Part shown: in pieces, positions 16,967 to 24,740 of the stretch
Layout of the letters: every line of letters begins with the position of its first letter
Position numbering within the stretch: the first letter of the stretch is position 1
Origin: Pigmentiphaga litoralis
GTDB lineage: Bacteria > Pseudomonadota > Gammaproteobacteria > Burkholderiales > Burkholderiaceae_B
DNA: 64,000 nucleotides
Direction of reading: 5' to 3'
NCBI RefSeq assembly: GCF_014651835.1
Contig: NZ_BMXQ01000001.1
Location: forward strand, 124,001 to 188,000
The notes under the pieces: model-generated
What the model was told of the DNA's origin: nothing
The model's database searches: none
What the model saw: only the letters and a program-made list of their open reading frames with translations
Translations under genes and position numbers: made by a program

Positions 16967-17842
16967 TCACCCCTTGCGCGCAAAGAGGCTGTACAGACCC
17001 TTGGGGCGGTACAGCAAGACCAGGACCATGATCACGTAGATCATGAAAGCGCCGAACTGTGGCACGTAGTATTTGCTGGCCACGTCCGCCACGCCCAGCA
17101 GCATGGCGGCAAAGAAGGTGCCGTTGATGGACCCGGCGCCGCCCACCACCACCACCAGCAGGCAAAGCACCAGGTAGCGCGCGGCAAAGGCCGGATCCAG
17201 GCCCAGCACTTCGGCCCCCAGCGCGCCACCCAGTGCCGCCAGTCCGCAACCCACGGCAAACGCAATCATGAACACGCGCCTGACCGGCACGCCCAGGCCG
17301 CCCGCCACGCGCTGATTGTCCACCGACGCGCGGATCATCGCGCCAAAGCGCGTGCTGTCCAGCCCGACCTTGAGCAGCACCAGCAGCGCCACGCCAATAC
17401 CAAGCAACATGGCGCGGTACTTCGACACGCTCAGCTCACCCAAGGTCCACCGTCCGGTCAGGACTTCCGGGATGCGCACCGCCTGCTGCGACGGCCCCCA
17501 GAAGTAGTGGGCAATGCCGCCCGCCATCAGCATCACGCCAAACGTCAGCAGGCTCTGGTCCAGTTGCGACGCGCGGTAGAACGGCGCATACACCACCCGT
17601 TCGATGAGCAGGCTCAACAGGGCGACGGCCAGCGTCACCGCGATGATCGCCGGCACGAAGGGCCAGTCATAGCGGCCCACCAGGGTCACCATGAAGTAGC
17701 CGCCGAACATCGCGAACGCGCCGTGGGCCAGGTTGACGAAGCCCATCAGGCCCAGCGTGATGGACAGGCCGATGGCAATCACGAACAGCATGGCACCATA
17801 GGACAGCCCGTCGATGAATACGCCGATCAGGTTGACGAGCAT
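16967..17842 (-). CDS. Branched-chain-type ABC transporter permease (LivH-like)
   Basis: A 291-residue permease with about eight helices, opening 'MLVNLIGVFIDGLSYGAM', a typical LivH start, and with 'GLSITLGLMGFVNLAHG' in helix two. The ATG at 17842 is preceded by AGGA; the TTG at 17845 adds one residue. It follows the binding-protein gene after 4 bases. It forms the channel with the LivM-like subunit. Family members carry branched-chain amino acids, amides, urea or aromatic acids. Confidence 0.92.
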   Translation of the reverse strand: MLVNLIGVFIDGLSYGAMLFVIAIGLSITLGLMGFVNLAHGAFAMFGGYFMVTLVGRYDWPFVPAIIAVTLAVALLSLLIERVVYAPFYRASQLDQSLLTFGVMLMAGGIAHYFWGPSQQAVRIPEVLTGRWTLGELSVSKYRAMLLGIGVALLVLLKVGLDSTRFGAMIRASVDNQRVAGGLGVPVRRVFMIAFAVGCGLAALGGALGAEVLGLDPAFAARYLVLCLLVVVVGGAGSINGTFFAAMLLGVADVASKYYVPQFGAFMIYVIMVLVLLYRPKGLYSLFARKG

Positions 17843-17846
17843 CAAC

Positions 17847-19058
17847 TCATTCCTTTCCGGGATCCTTGACGGCGGTGACCTTGTCGAACTCGACGTTATA
17901 GAGTTCGCCGCCGACCTTCTCTACCTTGCGGATGTAGACGTCCTGCACGATGTCGCGCGTGGCCGGATCAATCGTGAACGGGCCGCGCGGGCTGTCCACC
18001 TTCAGGCCTTTCATGGCGGCGATCAGCTTGTCGCCGTTGGTGTCGCCCTGCGTTTTGCGCAGCGCCTGGTAGATCACGTCCATGGCGTCGTACGCCGCCA
18101 CCGCATGAAAGTTCGGGCGCTTCTTGCTGGCGTCGCGCACCGCCTGCACAAAAGCCTTGTTCTGCGGGGAATCGTGCGCGGCCGAATAGTGATGCGCCGT
18201 GACCGTATCGAGCGCCACGTCGCCGATCGCCTGGATCGAATCGTCGTCGGTCATGTCGCCGGTGCCGATCAGCTTGACGCCGGCCTGCTTGAAGCCGCGT
18301 TCGTTGTACGACTTCATGAACGAGATGGCCGCTTCGCTGCCCGGTACGAACACAAAGATGGCGTCGGCCTTGGCGTCGCGGGCGCGCTGCAGGAAGGGCG
18401 AAAAATCCATGCTGCTGACCGGCATGCGGATCTCGCCCGCGATCTCGCCACCCGCAGCCTTGAACGCATCCTTGAACGCCTTTTCGGCATCGTGGCCCGG
18501 GCCGTAATCGGACACCAGCGTAAACACGCGCTTGAGCCCGTTTTTGGCCGACCATGTCGCCATCGGCGCCGACGTCTGTCCAAGCGTGGACGAGGTTCGC
18601 ACGATATAGGGCGACTTCTCGGTCACGATGGATGTGGACGCGAACACCAGCATCGGTTTCTTGGCGGTCGTGGCCACCGGGGCGGCCGCCAGCGCATTCG
18701 GTGTGAAGTTGAAGCCCGCCAGGAAATCCACCTTGTCACGGGTAATCAGTTCCTGTGCATGGCGTCTTGCGGTCTCAGGGGCAATGCCTCCCGTGTCCCG
18801 GATGACCAGTTCGACCTTCTTGCCTTCGATCTGGTCGCCGTGCAATTTCAGGTAGGCACGCAGTCCACTTTCGATCGACTGGCCCGCCGACGCGTAGGTC
18901 CCGGAAAATTCCGAGACCACGCCAATGCGGATCACCTTGTCGGCAGCATGGGCGGCATGCGGGGTCAAGGCGCCAGTGGCTGCGGCCAGGGCCAGCGCGG
19001 CAAACGCACGCAAGGCAAAGGGAGCGGACAGGGAAGGTTGTTGCGCGCAACTAGTCAT
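17847..19058 (-). CDS. Periplasmic binding protein of branched-chain/aromatic-type ABC importer
   Basis: A 403-residue type I periplasmic binding protein (Peripla_BP_6). The signal peptide ends 'PHAAHA|AD'. The mature protein starts 'KVIRIGVVSEFSGTYASAGQSIESGLRAYL', the standard LivJ/LivK-like opening, and covers both lobes. The start at 19058 is preferred to the upstream in-frame codons because GGAG lies 6 bases before it. It captures the operon's substrate outside the inner membrane. Aromatic-acid-binding relatives exist in Rhodopseudomonas and Burkholderiales, which fits the ring-cleavage gene downstream, but ligand identity is inferred from context only. Confidence 0.9.
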   Translation of the reverse strand: MTSCAQQPSLSAPFALRAFAALALAAATGALTPHAAHAADKVIRIGVVSEFSGTYASAGQSIESGLRAYLKLHGDQIEGKKVELVIRDTGGIAPETARRHAQELITRDKVDFLAGFNFTPNALAAAPVATTAKKPMLVFASTSIVTEKSPYIVRTSSTLGQTSAPMATWSAKNGLKRVFTLVSDYGPGHDAEKAFKDAFKAAGGEIAGEIRMPVSSMDFSPFLQRARDAKADAIFVFVPGSEAAISFMKSYNERGFKQAGVKLIGTGDMTDDDSIQAIGDVALDTVTAHHYSAAHDSPQNKAFVQAVRDASKKRPNFHAVAAYDAMDVIYQALRKTQGDTNGDKLIAAMKGLKVDSPRGPFTIDPATRDIVQDVYIRKVEKVGGELYNVEFDKVTAVKDPGKE

Positions 19059-19103
19059 CGGTTTCTCCGTTAATGCAAACCCGGGTTGAACTGCGGCCAT
19101 CCG

Positions 19104-19946
19104 TTACGTCGCCACGCCGATCTGCGCGAACATGGCCCGGGTCAGCGGGCTATGGGGGTCGCCAAGTTCGGTGACGATGGAAAAATGATTCAGGCCTGGC
19201 ATCGGCAGGTAGGCCGATGGGTAACCCTTCTGGCGCCACACCTCGGCAAAGGTGGCCGACTGCTCGATGAACTCGGGCGGCTCCGCGTCGCCGACTGCGC
19301 AGATCAGGGGGCAGGGCAGGTCGGGCAGCCGGAACATCGGGCTGTTCCGAACGGCAGCCGCAAGGTCGAGCTTGAGCCAGTCATTGGCACGGGTGTGCGT
19401 CAACGGCATCAGATCGAAGAGGCCACTCAGTGTGGTGACGCCCTTGACCAGATCGGCGGGCAATCCTTGCGCGGCCCAATCGGTGGCCGCAGCCATCGCC
19501 ACCAGATGGCCGCCCGCCGAATTGCCGCACAGAAAGATGCGCGATGGATCGCCACCAAACTGGTCGGCATTCCGGTACACCCATGCCACCGCACGACGGG
19601 TGCACGCCACCATGTCATCGAGCGTTGCGGCGGGCGCCAGGGGGTATTCCTGCGAGATCCAGATGGCGCCGGCCGGACCGAATGCCTCGGCGGGAAACGC
19701 ACGGTCATTCTTGCTGGACGCTTTCCAGAAACCGCCGTGCAGATAGATCGCGATGGGCGCGTCTGGCGAGTCCGTCAAAAAGATGTCGAGCTTTTCGGCC
19801 GGACCCTCGCCGTATGCCACATCGAGTTGCGATGGCCAGTGCGCGCGGGTGTGTTTGCTCGCCGTAATCGACCGCTGCAGATGTTCCATGAAACCGGGGG
19901 TGAAAGCTTCAACGTCATACAACTCGGCGCTGCGGGAAACGTCCAT
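19104..19946 (-). CDS. Alpha/beta hydrolase (HGG oxyanion-hole type; arylformamidase/esterase-like)
   Basis: A 280-residue hydrolase. The HGG oxyanion-hole motif is at 70-72 (YLHGGFW) and the nucleophile is Ser143 in GNSAGG. The catalytic His is likely in 'GLNHFSI' near the C-terminus and the Asp/Glu before it in 'CAVGDAEPPEF'. This is the hormone-sensitive-lipase/kynurenine-formamidase-like group, able to cleave formamides or esters. The ATG at 19946 has GGAG 5 bases upstream, so the 29 upstream in-frame residues are not used. It lies 25 bases after the isochorismatase-like gene. It may act on the ring-cleavage product or release the aromatic core from an ester or formamide. Confidence 0.82.
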   Translation of the reverse strand: MDVSRSAELYDVEAFTPGFMEHLQRSITASKHTRAHWPSQLDVAYGEGPAEKLDIFLTDSPDAPIAIYLHGGFWKASSKNDRAFPAEAFGPAGAIWISQEYPLAPAATLDDMVACTRRAVAWVYRNADQFGGDPSRIFLCGNSAGGHLVAMAAATDWAAQGLPADLVKGVTTLSGLFDLMPLTHTRANDWLKLDLAAAVRNSPMFRLPDLPCPLICAVGDAEPPEFIEQSATFAEVWRQKGYPSAYLPMPGLNHFSIVTELGDPHSPLTRAMFAQIGVAT

Positions 19947-19971
19947 GGCGGCTCCTGGTGGAAGGAAGAAA

Positions 19972-20619
19972 TCAGGCTGAGGCGGGCAGTGTCCAGGCCG
20001 ACAGAATCGTCGCGCTGTCGGACACGTCGCCAAACAGAAAGCGCACGTTCATGAGCGTGGCGTCGTGCAGGACGGGGGTGTGCGAGGCGACGGCGTCGGC
20101 GGGAACGATGCAGTCGTAGCCGCGCGAATGCCCGTCGCGCACGGTGGACTCGACGCAGATCTGCGTCTGCACGCCGGCAAATACCAGGGTGTCGACCTGG
20201 CGGTCGCGCAATATTGCGTGCAGATCGGTGTCGTGAAAGCCGCTGTAGGTGTGCTTGGTCACGACCGGCTCGCCGGGCTGCGGCGAAACGCCGAACCAGT
20301 CGGCGCCCCACGTGCCTGCCGCGCAGCACTCGGCGTGGATGCCGGCGCGCAATTGTTTGGCCAGCATGGACGACGGGATGGCGGCATGGCCGTAATCGGC
20401 GCGCACCCACACCACCGGCACGCCAGCGCCGCGGGCCTGCGAGATCAGCTGGTCGAGAACCGGGAGCAGTGCGGCAGCTGCCGACACGTCCTTGCCCATG
20501 ACGTCATCGACATAGCCACCCGGCGCGCAGAAATCGTTCTGCATGTCGATGACGACCAGCGCACTGCGGCCCGGGGCAAGGCGATCCGACAACGACAAGG
20601 TGGAAGATTCCTGCGGCAC
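19972..20619 (-). CDS. Isochorismatase-like cysteine amidohydrolase
   Basis: A 215-residue cysteine hydrolase with the catalytic triad Asp25 (VVIDMQNDF), Lys122 (VTKHTYSGF) and Cys155 (GVQTQICVEST), with the preceding cis-peptide region. It resembles ureidoacrylate amidohydrolase (RutB) and maleamate amidohydrolase (NicF) more than true isochorismatases, so it most likely hydrolyses an amide to acid plus ammonia. The start is a GTG at 20619 with GGAG 6 bases upstream. It is the first gene of the operon running to 13208, directly behind the four-copy ATCGATT operator region shared with the divergent GntR gene. Confidence 0.85.
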   Translation of the reverse strand: MPQESSTLSLSDRLAPGRSALVVIDMQNDFCAPGGYVDDVMGKDVSAAAALLPVLDQLISQARGAGVPVVWVRADYGHAAIPSSMLAKQLRAGIHAECCAAGTWGADWFGVSPQPGEPVVTKHTYSGFHDTDLHAILRDRQVDTLVFAGVQTQICVESTVRDGHSRGYDCIVPADAVASHTPVLHDATLMNVRFLFGDVSDSATILSAWTLPASA

Positions 20620-20640
20620 GTGGTGCTCCGTTGGCTGGGT

Positions 20641-20815
20641 AATCGATTTGAAATATACGCATCGATTAAAATAGCGTCAACGAAAAATAATCGATTAATT
20701 ATTGGGGAGACTGCTGATCCATGGCCAGCCTGGCGCGCGGTGGCATGTCACGCGTTCGATCGTGAGCAGGCGTGCGGCCCCAGGCGACCACCCAGCCGTT
20801 CCGAAAGAATCGATT
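20641..20815. promoter_or_regulatory. Four-copy ATCGATT operator cluster in divergent promoter region
   Basis: The 264-bp region between the divergent starts at 20619 and 20884 holds four copies of an ATCGATT core: AATCGATT at 20641-20648, CATCGATT at 20660-20667, AATCGATT at 20689-20696 and AATCGATT at 20808-20815. Three are the palindromic AATCGATT; flanking bases are AT-rich (TAAT, TATT, TAAA). The region is far more AT-rich than its surroundings. FCD-type GntR regulators usually bind short inverted repeats at such divergent promoters, so these are the likely sites of the regulator at 20884. Confidence 0.7.
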
Positions 20816-20883
20816 ATTTGCTCCATGCTACGATCCGCCATCTAAGTGGCGCTCAAGCGCCCTCCGCAAGCGCAAGGAAATCC

Positions 20884-21585
20884 ATGAGACCCGCGGCAGC
20901 AGTCCCCAACGTCACCGGCCTGACCGAGGGCGGCCAGAACCTGGCCAACACCGTCGCCACCCGCCTGCGCACCGACATCGTGTCCGGCCGGCGGCCCCCC
21001 GGCAGCAAGCTGTCGATCGACGAACTCAAGAATGATTTCGGCGTGAGCCTGTCCCCCGTGCGGGAAGCGCTGGCGCGCCTGGCCACCGAAGGATTCGTGG
21101 TCAACGAAGACAAGAAAGGGTTTCGCGTGGCGCCCGTGTCGCGCGAGAACTGTCAGGAAGTCGCCCGCCTGCAGTCCACGCTGGAACCGATGGCCTTGCG
21201 CGAGTCCATCCGCCTGGGGGATACCGCGTGGGAAGAAGGGGTGGTGCTGACCCACCACCGGCTGTCGCGTTACGAGCGCCCCGAACGCAAGGAAGGGCGC
21301 GACGTGGACGAATGGGAAGCGCACCATCGCGGCTTTCACCTTGCCCTGATATCCGCCTGCAACATGCCTTTGCTGCTGCTGATGTGCGAGTCACTGCAGC
21401 ACTTCAGCGCCCGCTACCGCCGCCTGTTCCTGGCCTACCAGCCCTTCGACCATGACGTCCCGAACGAACACCAGAACATGGTCGACGCCATCCTTGATCG
21501 CAACGCAGACGTCGCCGCCGCGCTGCTGAAAGAGCACATCGAGCGGACGGCGCAGAACATTCTGAAGGCGCTCGACGCGCGGTGA
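20884..21585 (+). CDS. GntR-family (FCD) transcriptional regulator
   Basis: A 233-residue repressor-type protein: a winged helix-turn-helix at about 18-85 ('LRTDIVSGRRPPGSKLSIDEL' followed by the recognition helix 'GVSLSPVREALARLATEGFV'), then an all-helical FCD ligand-binding domain with the metal-ligand pattern (EWEAHHRGFHLALI, His in 'NEHQNMVDAI', His in 'LLKEHIERT'). It is divergent from the transporter-dioxygenase operon and is its obvious local regulator, with ATCGATT repeats between. The ATG at 20884 has AAGGAAA upstream. The effector may be the aromatic substrate or a ring-cleavage product. A strong terminator follows. Confidence 0.9.
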   Translation: MRPAAAVPNVTGLTEGGQNLANTVATRLRTDIVSGRRPPGSKLSIDELKNDFGVSLSPVREALARLATEGFVVNEDKKGFRVAPVSRENCQEVARLQSTLEPMALRESIRLGDTAWEEGVVLTHHRLSRYERPERKEGRDVDEWEAHHRGFHLALISACNMPLLLLMCESLQHFSARYRRLFLAYQPFDHDVPNEHQNMVDAILDRNADVAAALLKEHIERTAQNILKALDAR

Positions 21586-21602
21586 ATCTCGGTCAGCAAC
21601 CG

Positions 21603-21645
21603 AAAAAAAAAGCGCCCCGCGTAAACCACCGCGGGGCGCTTTTTT
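21603..21645. terminator. Bidirectional rho-independent terminator
   Basis: An AAAAAAAAA run, then arms AGCGCCCCGC/GCGGGGCGCT with a 10-nt loop, then TTTTT. It serves both the GntR gene (ends 21585) and pcaG, which converges from the other side and ends at 21688. Confidence 0.93.
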
Positions 21646-21687
21646 CATGACCGCGGCAACTTCTGCCGCCGCATCGAAATCAGACCA

Positions 21688-22239
21688 TCAGATATCGAAA
21701 AACACCGTTTCGACGCTTTCGCTGCCTTGCATGGCAACGTCCCACTCATAGGTCGATTCGCCGGTCTTGCGGGCGACAAGCGTCTTGGCGCGGGCGCCCA
21801 ACGACGACAGCACCGGATCCTGCTCGACACCTTCGGTGCCTTCAAAGTAGCACCGCGTGAACAGATGGCGCAGCAGGCCGCGCGCAAAAATGGTGATGTG
21901 CAGGTAGGGCGCCTGCAGGCTGCCGTCGGCCAGGGCGATGCGGCCGGGCATGACGGTGTCGATCACGAAGCGGCCTTCGGCGTCGGTGGACGCGCGGGCG
22001 AAGGCGGCGGTGCCGTCCTCATGCACGGGCAACTGCGACATCTTGCCGCTGGCGTCGGCCTGCCAGACTTCCAGGAAGCAATCCGGGATCGGTTCGTCCG
22101 CGCCGTCGGTGACGATGCCGGTGACACGCACGCGGCCGCTCTGGACCTGGCTCAATACCTGGCCGGCGGCGTCCCATTTCAGGCCGTGCTTGAAAAAGGG
22201 GCCGACGGTTTGCGAGGGGGTAGGGATGAGATTGGACAT
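21688..22239 (-). CDS. pcaG: Protocatechuate 3,4-dioxygenase, alpha subunit
   Basis: A 183-residue intradiol dioxygenase alpha subunit. It begins 'MSNLIPTPSQTVGPFF', the conserved PcaG start, and has the family core 'IPDCFLEVWQADASGKM' and 'APYLHITIFARGLLRHLFTRCYF'. The alpha chain lacks the Fe ligands but builds part of the active-site pocket. With PcaH it converts protocatechuate to 3-carboxy-cis,cis-muconate, the first step of the beta-ketoadipate pathway. Its ATG is 7 bases after the pcaH stop. Confidence 0.95.
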   Translation of the reverse strand: MSNLIPTPSQTVGPFFKHGLKWDAAGQVLSQVQSGRVRVTGIVTDGADEPIPDCFLEVWQADASGKMSQLPVHEDGTAAFARASTDAEGRFVIDTVMPGRIALADGSLQAPYLHITIFARGLLRHLFTRCYFEGTEGVEQDPVLSSLGARAKTLVARKTGESTYEWDVAMQGSESVETVFFDI

Positions 22240-22246
22240 GGTTCGC

Positions 22247-22945
22247 TCAGTCAGGTTGGGCAGGCGTGGCGTCGGGACCGTCGAGCACGATGTCGAAGCG
22301 GTAGCCCAGGGCCCACTCGGGCTGGGTCAGGGACAGGTCGAAGCTCGACACGAGGCGGTCGCGCACCCTGTCGGAGGGCAGGGCGCCAAAGATGGTGTCG
22401 TAGCCCAGCAGCGGATCGTTCGGGAAGTACATCTGCGTGACCAGGCGCTGCAGCACGTTGTTGCCGAACACCGAGAAGTGGATGTGCGCCGGCCGCCACG
22501 CGTTTTCGTGGTTGCGCCAGGGGTAGGCGCCGGGCTTGATCGTCGTGAACTTGTAGTTGCCGTTCTCGTCGGTGAACACGCGGCCGTTGCCCGTGAAGTT
22601 CGGGTCGAGGGGCGCGTCGTGCTGGTCGCGGTCGTGCGCATAGCGGCCAGTGGCGTTGCACTGCCAGATTTCGATGAAGGCGTTGCGGATCGGCTCGCCT
22701 TCGCGGTCGCGCAGACAGCCTTCGACGATGATGCGTTCACCGATCGCTTCGCCGGCGCACTGGCGCGTCAGGTCGTCGTGATTCGAGAACAGCACCGACC
22801 GGTCGAAAAGCGGCGCAGCCAGCTCGAGCGGACCTTCCGGCACGCGCAGCAGTGGCTGGCGGGGCGCCCGCAGCACGGTGCTGGTGTAGCCCGGCGCGGC
22901 CCGGTCGAATTCGATGGTGGGGGGTGTCTCCCAGATTTTGCTCAT
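22247..22945 (-). CDS. pcaH: Protocatechuate 3,4-dioxygenase, beta subunit
   Basis: A 232-residue catalytic beta subunit. The Fe(III) ligands are visible as Tyr102 (GRYAH), Tyr141 (GAYPW), His154 and His156 (PAHIHFS). These sit exactly six positions before the P. putida PcaH numbering (108, 147, 160, 162), so the site is intact. The ATG at 22945 with AGGA upstream is taken; the long in-frame extension to 23068 is Arg/Pro-rich non-coding shadow. It forms an operon with pcaG and is divergent from the LysR gene at 23145. Confidence 0.96.
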   Translation of the reverse strand: MSKIWETPPTIEFDRAAPGYTSTVLRAPRQPLLRVPEGPLELAAPLFDRSVLFSNHDDLTRQCAGEAIGERIIVEGCLRDREGEPIRNAFIEIWQCNATGRYAHDRDQHDAPLDPNFTGNGRVFTDENGNYKFTTIKPGAYPWRNHENAWRPAHIHFSVFGNNVLQRLVTQMYFPNDPLLGYDTIFGALPSDRVRDRLVSSFDLSLTQPEWALGYRFDIVLDGPDATPAQPD

Positions 22946-23066
22946 ATGCTTGATTTCCTGTAGTGGCGGAGGCCCCGCCGGTGTCCCGTGATGCGCCCTG
23001 CGGGCGCGTCGCGCCGGACAATCCCGGGCGCGGGGTGATCCGAAGCGAAGCATAGGGGACGCAGCC

Positions 23067-23083
23067 ATTCATTTCAAATGAAT
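23067..23083. promoter_or_regulatory. Perfect palindrome in pcaH-pcaQ intergenic region, probable LysR operator
   Basis: ATTCATTT-C-AAATGAAT is a perfect 8-bp inverted repeat containing a T-N11-A core, 62 bases upstream of the LysR start and 122 bases upstream of pcaH. The position and symmetry fit the activator binding site of the divergent PcaQ-type regulator. Confidence 0.65.
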
Positions 23084-23144
23084 AATCCGCAATGATTTAT
23101 GCTTTAAAGGTCATGAATGAACGCCGCAGCTGCAAGGATCCCCC

Positions 23145-24116
23145 ATGGTTCGTTCCACCCAGGACTGGATACACCGGCTCAAATTGCGCCACCTGGAAAT
23201 CCTGGTGTCGATCGGCCGCACGGGTAGCATGAGCCGTACCGCCGATCTGATGGCGTTGTCCCAGCCGGCGTTGTCGAAATGGCTGAAGGGGCTGGAAACG
23301 TCGCTGGGCGTGTCGCTGTTCGAGCGCACGACGCGGCGGGTGGTGCTGACGGAATACGGGCGCATCGTGCTGCGCCATGCCGAGCGGGTGCTGGGCGACA
23401 TGGAGCGCACGCGCAGCGAGATCGACGCCGCGCAGCTGGGCACGGCCGGGCGCATTGTCGTGGGCGCCTTGCCCGCCGCGGCCCCCATCCTGTTGCCGGG
23501 CGCGCTGGCCCGCCTGCATCGGCCTCGCATCGAAGCGCAAGTGCAAGTGCATGAAGGCACGCTGGACCGCCTGCTGCCGCTCTTGCAGCGGCGGGAGCTG
23601 GACCTGGTGATCGGCCGGCTGGAAGGCGATGCGCTCAACCTGGGGCTGCAGAGCGAGGTGCTGTACAAGGAGCCGGTCTGCGTCGCGGGCAGGGCCGGGC
23701 ATCCGCTCGCCGCCAAGCGGCGCGTGACCTGGAAGGATGTCGCGTCCTACCCCTGGATCGTGCCGCCGTGGAACACGCCGATGCGCATCAGCCTGGACCT
23801 GGCGTTTTCGCGGGCCGGGCTGCCGCTGCCACAGGCCATGATGGAGTCGGCCGCGCTGCTGACCAACCGCGCGGTCGCCCAGCGCGCCAACTGCCTGTTC
23901 GTGGCGTCGGAAGACGCCATCGCCAGTTTCGAGCGGGAAGGGCTGCTGTGCCGGCTGCCCTTGTGGCTGGACGATGTGCCACAAGACGTGGGCATGTTGT
24001 GGGGCGATGCGCCGTCGCCCGCCATGGGCCGGCTGATGGATGTGCTGCGCCTGGAAGCCCGCGAGATCGTCGCCGCGCGTGGCATTGCAGTTGAAGCGCG
24101 TAGCGTTGCGCGCTAG
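23145..24116 (+). CDS. pcaQ: LysR-family regulator of protocatechuate catabolism (PcaQ)
   Basis: A 323-residue LysR-type regulator. The N-terminal winged HTH (about 15-75) contains 'LKLRHLEILVSIGRTGSMSRTADLMALSQPAL' in short form and 'LEASLGV'-like helix (LETSLGVSLFERT), followed by the periplasmic-binding-protein-like effector domain. The N-terminal style 'LKLRHL...' and the divergent position next to pcaHG match PcaQ, which activates pca genes with 3-carboxymuconolactone-type inducers. The ATG has AGGA 6 bases upstream. Assignment to PcaQ rests partly on context. Confidence 0.85.
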   Translation: MVRSTQDWIHRLKLRHLEILVSIGRTGSMSRTADLMALSQPALSKWLKGLETSLGVSLFERTTRRVVLTEYGRIVLRHAERVLGDMERTRSEIDAAQLGTAGRIVVGALPAAAPILLPGALARLHRPRIEAQVQVHEGTLDRLLPLLQRRELDLVIGRLEGDALNLGLQSEVLYKEPVCVAGRAGHPLAAKRRVTWKDVASYPWIVPPWNTPMRISLDLAFSRAGLPLPQAMMESAALLTNRAVAQRANCLFVASEDAIASFEREGLLCRLPLWLDDVPQDVGMLWGDAPSPAMGRLMDVLRLEAREIVAARGIAVEARSVAR

Positions 24117-24143
24117 GATGGAGCCAAGTCCGAGGAGACCACC

Positions 24144-24611
24144 ATGATCAAAGTCAGCGAAATTTTGCGTGTGAAGGGCGATGCGCTCTACACCGTCAGC
24201 CCGGATACGCCGGTCACCCAAGTGGTCGACACGATGTCAGTCCACGATATCGGGTCGCTCGTGGTCATGGAATTCGGCGAACTCGTCGGCATGCTGACCT
24301 TCCGCGAAATCATTCGCCATCTGCAAAAGAACGCCGGATCGCTGGGCACGTCCACCATCCGTTCGATCATGGACGATGCGCCCGTGACCGTGTCGCCCAA
24401 CACCGAAGTCAACGAAGTCCGGCGCCTGATGCTGGACAAGCACGCGCGCTACATCCCGGTCATGGACGGGCGCATGCTGCTGGGCGTGATCTCGTTCTAT
24501 GACGTGGCCAAAGCCGTTCTGGAAGCCCAAGGCTTCGAGAACCGCATGCTCAAGGCCTACATCCGCGACTGGCCGGGCGAGCAGCGCGAAGCCGAAGAAG
24601 GCATGGCCTGA
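24144..24611 (+). CDS. CBS-domain pair protein
   Basis: A 155-residue protein made of two CBS domains in tandem (about 5-62 and 73-135), forming a Bateman module. Typical segments are 'VSPDTPVTQVVDTMSVHDIGSLVV' (short) and 'VTVSPNTEVNEVRRLMLDKHARYIPVM'. Bateman modules bind adenosyl nucleotides and regulate partner proteins. GGAG lies 5 bases before the ATG. A short C-terminal helix 'MLKAYIRDWPGE' follows. It is an isolated cytoplasmic protein whose partner is unknown. Confidence 0.88.
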   Translation: MIKVSEILRVKGDALYTVSPDTPVTQVVDTMSVHDIGSLVVMEFGELVGMLTFREIIRHLQKNAGSLGTSTIRSIMDDAPVTVSPNTEVNEVRRLMLDKHARYIPVMDGRMLLGVISFYDVAKAVLEAQGFENRMLKAYIRDWPGEQREAEEGMA

Positions 24612-24740
24612 GGTGGGCCCGAGGCTGGCCTGAGGTCGGCCTGAAGCGGGATCGCGGGCGTCCTTCGTACCCGGATGGCCCGCCAGTGCGATAATCGCGC
24701 TTTCCCGCTCACTACACCCGGCGTCCCCGGGCATGATCCT

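Noticed and set aside
13208-20619. Reading the operon as a classical protocatechuate 4,5-cleavage (lig/pmd) operon
   Set aside because: ligC, ligI, ligJ and ligK-type genes are absent from it, while an amidohydrolase and HGG hydrolase are present; kept only as an alternative.
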